A stretch of DNA of 64,000 nucleotides. Origin: Kribbella pratensis. GTDB lineage: Bacteria; Actinomycetota; Actinomycetes; Propionibacteriales; Kribbellaceae. The translations under genes and the position numbers were made by a program. Where the stretch lies: NCBI RefSeq assembly GCF_004366075.1, contig NZ_SODU01000001.1:62001-126000 (forward strand), written 5' to 3'. The notes under the pieces were generated by a model, which was not told where the DNA came from, did not search any database, and was given only the letters and a program-made list of their open reading frames with translations. Positions 61,487 to 64,000 of the stretch are shown in pieces (positions within the stretch are counted from its first letter, which is position 1; each line of letters starts with the position of its first letter).

Positions 61487-62463
61487 CGAGCACCCGCAGG
61501 CTTGCCGATGGCAACCATCCGCTCGACCGAACGCCGCGCCCGCTCGACGACCTCAGGCGGTAGCTGGATCTCGTCGCGTCCCTCCCGCAGGCACCGCACC
61601 AGCAGCTCCGGGGTGATCATCTTCATGAAGCGGCACGAGGCCTTCGGGTTCACCGGCAGGAACGTCGTCTGCTGGTTGACCTTGCGAAGCTGATGGAGCA
61701 TGCCGATCTCCGTCGCGACCAGAGCCGTCTTCGCAGTCATGCCGCGAGCGGTGTCCAACATGCCGGCGGTGGAGAGGATGTGCGTCCGCTCGGCCGGAAG
61801 GTCACCCACGCCGGCGAGCCAGAGGGCCGATGACGCGCAGCCGCACTCGGGGTGCACGAGAACTTCGGCCGCGGGATCGGCGGCTACCTGAGCGCGCAGG
61901 TCGGCCGCGGTGATGCCGGCATGTACATGACACTCGCCCATCCACACCTCGATGTTGTCCCGGCCGGTCTGTCGCCGGACGTGCGCGCCGAGGAACTGAT
62001 CCGGCAGGAACAGGACCGGCTGATCCGCCGGAATCGAGTTCACCACCTCCACTGCGTTGGACGAGGTACAACAGATGTCGGCCTCGGCCTTCACCGCCGC
62101 GCTGGTGTTGACATAGGCAACAACAACCGCATCGGGATGGTCAGCCTTCCAGGCTCGTAGCTGGTCGGCGTCGATGGTGTCCGCCAGCGAGCAGCCCGCC
62201 TGGGCCGTCGGGATCAACACGGTCTTGCCGGGGCTGAGAAGTTTGGCCGTCTCCGCCATGAAGTGCACGCCGCAGAACACGATCGTGGACGCCTCGGTAC
62301 TGGCCGCGATGCGCGACAGTGCGAGTGAGTCGCCGACGTGGTCGGCTACGTCCTGGATCGCCGGTTCCTGGTAGTTGTGGGCGAGGATCACAGCATCCCG
62401 CTCCTGGGCGAGGCGCCGTACCTCTTCCTGCCAGCTGATTGCCGTGCGCTGACCAACGGTCAC
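61483..62463 (-). CDS. nadA: Quinolinate synthase
   Basis: A 326-residue Nad[54 protein letters not shown] and VHPECGCAS provide the three conserved cysteines that hold the [4Fe-4S] cluster. It condenses iminoaspartate with dihydroxyacetone phosphate to quinolinate. GTG 62463 follows GAAGGAT; the longer frame runs through the operator at 62485-62507. Coupled with nadB. Confidence 0.94.
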   Translation of the reverse strand: MTVGQRTAISWQEEVRRLAQERDAVILAHNYQEPAIQDVADHVGDSLALSRIAASTEASTIVFCGVHFMAETAKLLSPGKTVLIPTAQAGCSLADTIDADQLRAWKADHPDAVVVAYVNTSAAVKAEADICCTSSNAVEVVNSIPADQPVLFLPDQFLGAHVRRQTGRDNIEVWMGECHVHAGITAADLRAQVAADPAAEVLVHPECGCASSALWLAGVGDLPAERTHILSTAGMLDTARGMTAKTALVATEIGMLHQLRKVNQQTTFLPVNPKASCRFMKMITPELLVRCLREGRDEIQLPPEVVERARRSVERMVAIGKPAGAR

Positions 62464-62484
62464 AACAGATCCTTCTTTCGGGAG

Positions 62485-62507
62485 GTTTTCGCTTGATAAG
62501 CGATAAC
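62485..62507. promoter_or_regulatory. NAD-regulon inverted repeat before nadA
   Basis: The site contains CGCTT-GAT-AAGCG with flanks TTTT and ATAAC. A second copy with the same spacing and flanks (CGCTT-CAG-AGGCG) lies at 63417-63439. The position just upstream of nadA and nearness to an NrtR-type gene suggest an NrtR operator. Confidence 0.65.
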
Positions 62508-62527
62508 TGGGCATGGCGAGCCCTGGT

Positions 62528-63394
62528 TCAGCCGTGGCTGCGGGTCACCAGCAGACTGATGTCGAGTGCGGTAGGGGAGTGGGTCAGGGCACCGACCGAA
62601 ATGGCATCGACGCCGGTGGCGGCGACATCGGCAATGGTGTCCAGGGTGATGTTGCCGGAGGCCTCGAGCCGGGTGGCGGATCCGGAGGTGTTGCGCCGCT
62701 CGACGATCAGAGCCATCTGCTCGAGCGGCATGTTGTCCAGCAGGATCCACTCGACCTGGCAGTCCAGCGCTTCGCGGGCCTCCTCGGCAGTGGTGACTTC
62801 GACCTCGATCGCCATGCGGTTGTCTTCGGCGGCCATGCCGTCCCGGACCCGGCGAACGGCCGGGAGGACGCCGCCGGCCGCGGCGAGATGGTTCTCCTTG
62901 AGCAGCACCATGGCCGACAGGTCGAGCCGGTGGTTGGTCCCCCCGCCGCAACTCACGGCGTACTTGTCCATGGCCCGGAGGCCGGGTGCTGTCTTTCGGG
63001 TGTCGAGGAGCGCGATCGGGCGTCCGTCGATCGCTGCGACGAACGCCGACGTGAGGGTTGCGATGCCCGACATCCGTTGTGCGAAGTTCAGCGCCACCCG
63101 CTCGCCGGTGATGACCGACCGCGCTGCGCCGCTGATCCACGCCAGCGGCTGCCCCGGGACAACCGGATCGCCGTCGGCGACAGCCGTCCGCACCGTCACG
63201 GTGGGATCGACGGCGGCGTACACCTCCTGTACAGCGGTCAGACCGGCCACGCGACCGGACTGCTTGGCGATCATCGTCGCCTCGGCCTCCAGCGCCTCCG
63301 GGACGCTCCATCGGGTGGTGACATCGTCTGCCGCCTGGTCCTCGATCAGTGCGGCCGCCACCGCGGTCCGGACCGTCTCCGTCGTCAGTTGCAT
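62528..63394 (-). CDS. nadC: Nicotinate-nucleotide pyrophosphorylase (carboxylating)
   Basis: A 288-residue quinolinate phosphoribosyltransferase. [60 protein letters not shown], and IAVEVEV-like text [15 protein letters not shown] with [20 protein letters not shown] are all present. It turns quinolinate plus PRPP into nicotinate mononucleotide. ATG 63394 is taken; the earlier frame begins inside the divergent regulator. An operator copy lies 23 bases upstream. It is placed ahead of nadA-nadB on the same strand. Confidence 0.94.
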   Translation of the reverse strand: MQLTTETVRTAVAAALIEDQAADDVTTRWSVPEALEAEATMIAKQSGRVAGLTAVQEVYAAVDPTVTVRTAVADGDPVVPGQPLAWISGAARSVITGERVALNFAQRMSGIATLTSAFVAAIDGRPIALLDTRKTAPGLRAMDKYAVSCGGGTNHRLDLSAMVLLKENHLAAAGGVLPAVRRVRDGMAAEDNRMAIEVEVTTAEEAREALDCQVEWILLDNMPLEQMALIVERRNTSGSATRLEASGNITLDTIADVAATGVDAISVGALTHSPTALDISLLVTRSHG

Positions 63395-63416
63395 CTGCTG
63401 CCCTGCTCTCCGTGAT

Positions 63417-63439
63417 GTTTTCGCTTCAGAGGCGATAAC
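63417..63439. promoter_or_regulatory. NAD-regulon inverted repeat between nadC and nrtR
   Basis: Second copy of the repeat (CGCTT-CAG-AGGCG with flanks TTTT and ATAAC). It lies in the divergent gap and ends three bases before the nrtR-like ATG, so binding there could control nadC and the regulator itself. Confidence 0.65.
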
Positions 63440-63442
63440 TAG

Positions 63443-64000
63443 ATGCACGCTACCATCGGCCTCGTGCCCACAGCCAAGAAAGGTGATCCGGTTAACTTCC
63501 CCAGTTACCCGCACGAGGTGCTAGCCGTGGTCCTGTCCGTTCGCGACGGCAGGCTGTGCGTGCTGCTGTGGAAACGCGCACGGAGCCCGTACCGCGGCCG
63601 CTGGGCCCTTCCCGGCGGCGGGGTCGAGCCCACGGAGCGGCTTCGGGACGCCATCACCGGGCACCTTGCGACGAAGGTCGACGTTCGTGACGTCGCGCAC
63701 CTCGAACAGTTGGCCACGCACAGTGCGATCGATCGTGATCCGCGGGCCCGCGTGCTGGCGACGGGCTATCTGGGCCTGGTTCCGTCCGACGTACAGCCGA
63801 AGCTTCCGTCCGACACGCAGTGGCACCCCGTCGACGAACTGCCGCGGACCGCGTTCGATCATCACTACTTCATCGATGCCGCGGTCGCGCGGTTGCGCGC
63901 GAAACTGTCGTACACGAACATCGGTTTCGCGCTGGCTCCGCTGGAGTTCACCATTGCGGAGCTCCGTGATCTGTTCGGTGCCGCACTCGGCTATGAGCTC
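63443..64000 (+). CDS. nrtR: NrtR-type Nudix-HTH regulator (cut by window end)
   Basis: The first 186 residues of a protein that runs beyond the window. After a short N-terminus comes a Nudix fold: EVLAVVLSVRDGRLCVLLWK, RGRWALPGGGVEP. The Nudix box is degenerate (the RExxEE catalytic run is replaced by RDAITGHL), as expected for a sensor that binds ADP-ribose or NAD metabolites without cleaving them. From about 150 the winged-helix part begins (AKLSYTNIGFALAPLEFTIA ELRDLF). It is divergent from nadC and flanked by matching inverted repeats, so it is the likely NAD-synthesis regulator. GTG 63464 is an alternative start. Confidence 0.87.
   Translation, partial: MHATIGLVPTAKKGDPVNFPSYPHEVLAVVLSVRDGRLCVLLWKRARSPYRGRWALPGGGVEPTERLRDAITGHLATKVDVRDVAHLEQLATHSAIDRDPRARVLATGYLGLVPSDVQPKLPSDTQWHPVDELPRTAFDHHYFIDAAVARLRAKLSYTNIGFALAPLEFTIAELRDLFGAALGYEL

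Noticed and set aside
1-64000. CRISPR arrays, tRNA or rRNA genes, prophage, insertion sequences
   Set aside because: No regularly spaced repeats, transposase motifs, integrase motifs or tRNA-like cloverleaf sequences were seen when reading both strands. A covariance-model scan would be needed for certainty on RNAs.

Overview
The window is high-GC actinobacterial DNA. Evidence for this is frequent GTG starts, heavy translational coupling, two GAF-ANTAR regulators, a DevS/DevR-type two-component pair, a mycothione reductase, an F420-type luciferase-fold enzyme and long antisense shadow ORFs. Gene content and style fit Propionibacteriales, with a Kribbella-like soil actinomycete as my best guess. 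That is an inference from gene content, not a database match. I see no rRNA, tRNA, CRISPR array, prophage or intact insertion sequence.

Layout. 1-6.0 kb: a CBS-domain protein, two GAF-ANTAR regulators, a small basic protein, and a molybdopterin oxidoreductase that lacks the usual N-terminal iron-sulfur cysteines, followed by a coupled helical partner and a PfpI-type protein. 6.0-9.3 kb: a carbohydrate ABC importer (binding lipoprotein and two permeases, no ATPase). 9.3-16.5 kb: small stress-associated and membrane proteins, an SLC13/ArsB-type permease coupled to a CBS protein, a tandem universal stress protein and a flavodoxin-domain protein. Three copies of a 19-bp hairpin-forming element precede genes here. 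16.5-21.1 kb: an orphan membrane sensor fragment, a DevS-like kinase with the haem-ligand histidine context, its DevR-like regulator, a decayed universal stress gene between them, and two small coupled genes. 21.1-28.6 kb: a 903-residue LuxR/MalT-type regulator, a zinc alcohol dehydrogenase, a Ser/Thr kinase, a CinA-type amidohydrolase, an F420-type oxidoreductase and CsbD.

28.6-39.2 kb is an arabinose locus: a ChvE/GguA/GguB-type importer, two LacI regulators, then araB-araD-araA. LacI-type operators stand before the binding-protein gene and before araB. 39.3-42.5 kb: an SDR coupled to a WS/DGAT-type acyltransferase, and a PucR-type regulator. 42.6-51.0 kb: a seven-gene hopanoid operon (hpnC, hpnD, hpnE, polyprenyl synthase, shc, a phosphorylase-IspH fusion, hpnH) in which all six junctions overlap by four bases.

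51-59.8 kb is a looser region with several decayed genes (a six-hairpin glycosidase, an SDR, an ANTAR fragment and an HTH fragment) among a GNAT protein, a rhomboid-like protein, a secreted protein, mycothione reductase, a haloalkanoate-dehalogenase-type hydrolase and a GlsB/YeaQ membrane protein. 59.9-64 kb is the de novo NAD locus: nadC, nadA and nadB on the minus strand, with a divergent NrtR-type Nudix regulator cut by the window end. Two copies of one inverted repeat lie before nadA and between nadC and nrtR. The most notable finds are the phosphorylase-IspH fusion, the cluster-less molybdoenzyme and the three-copy hairpin element.
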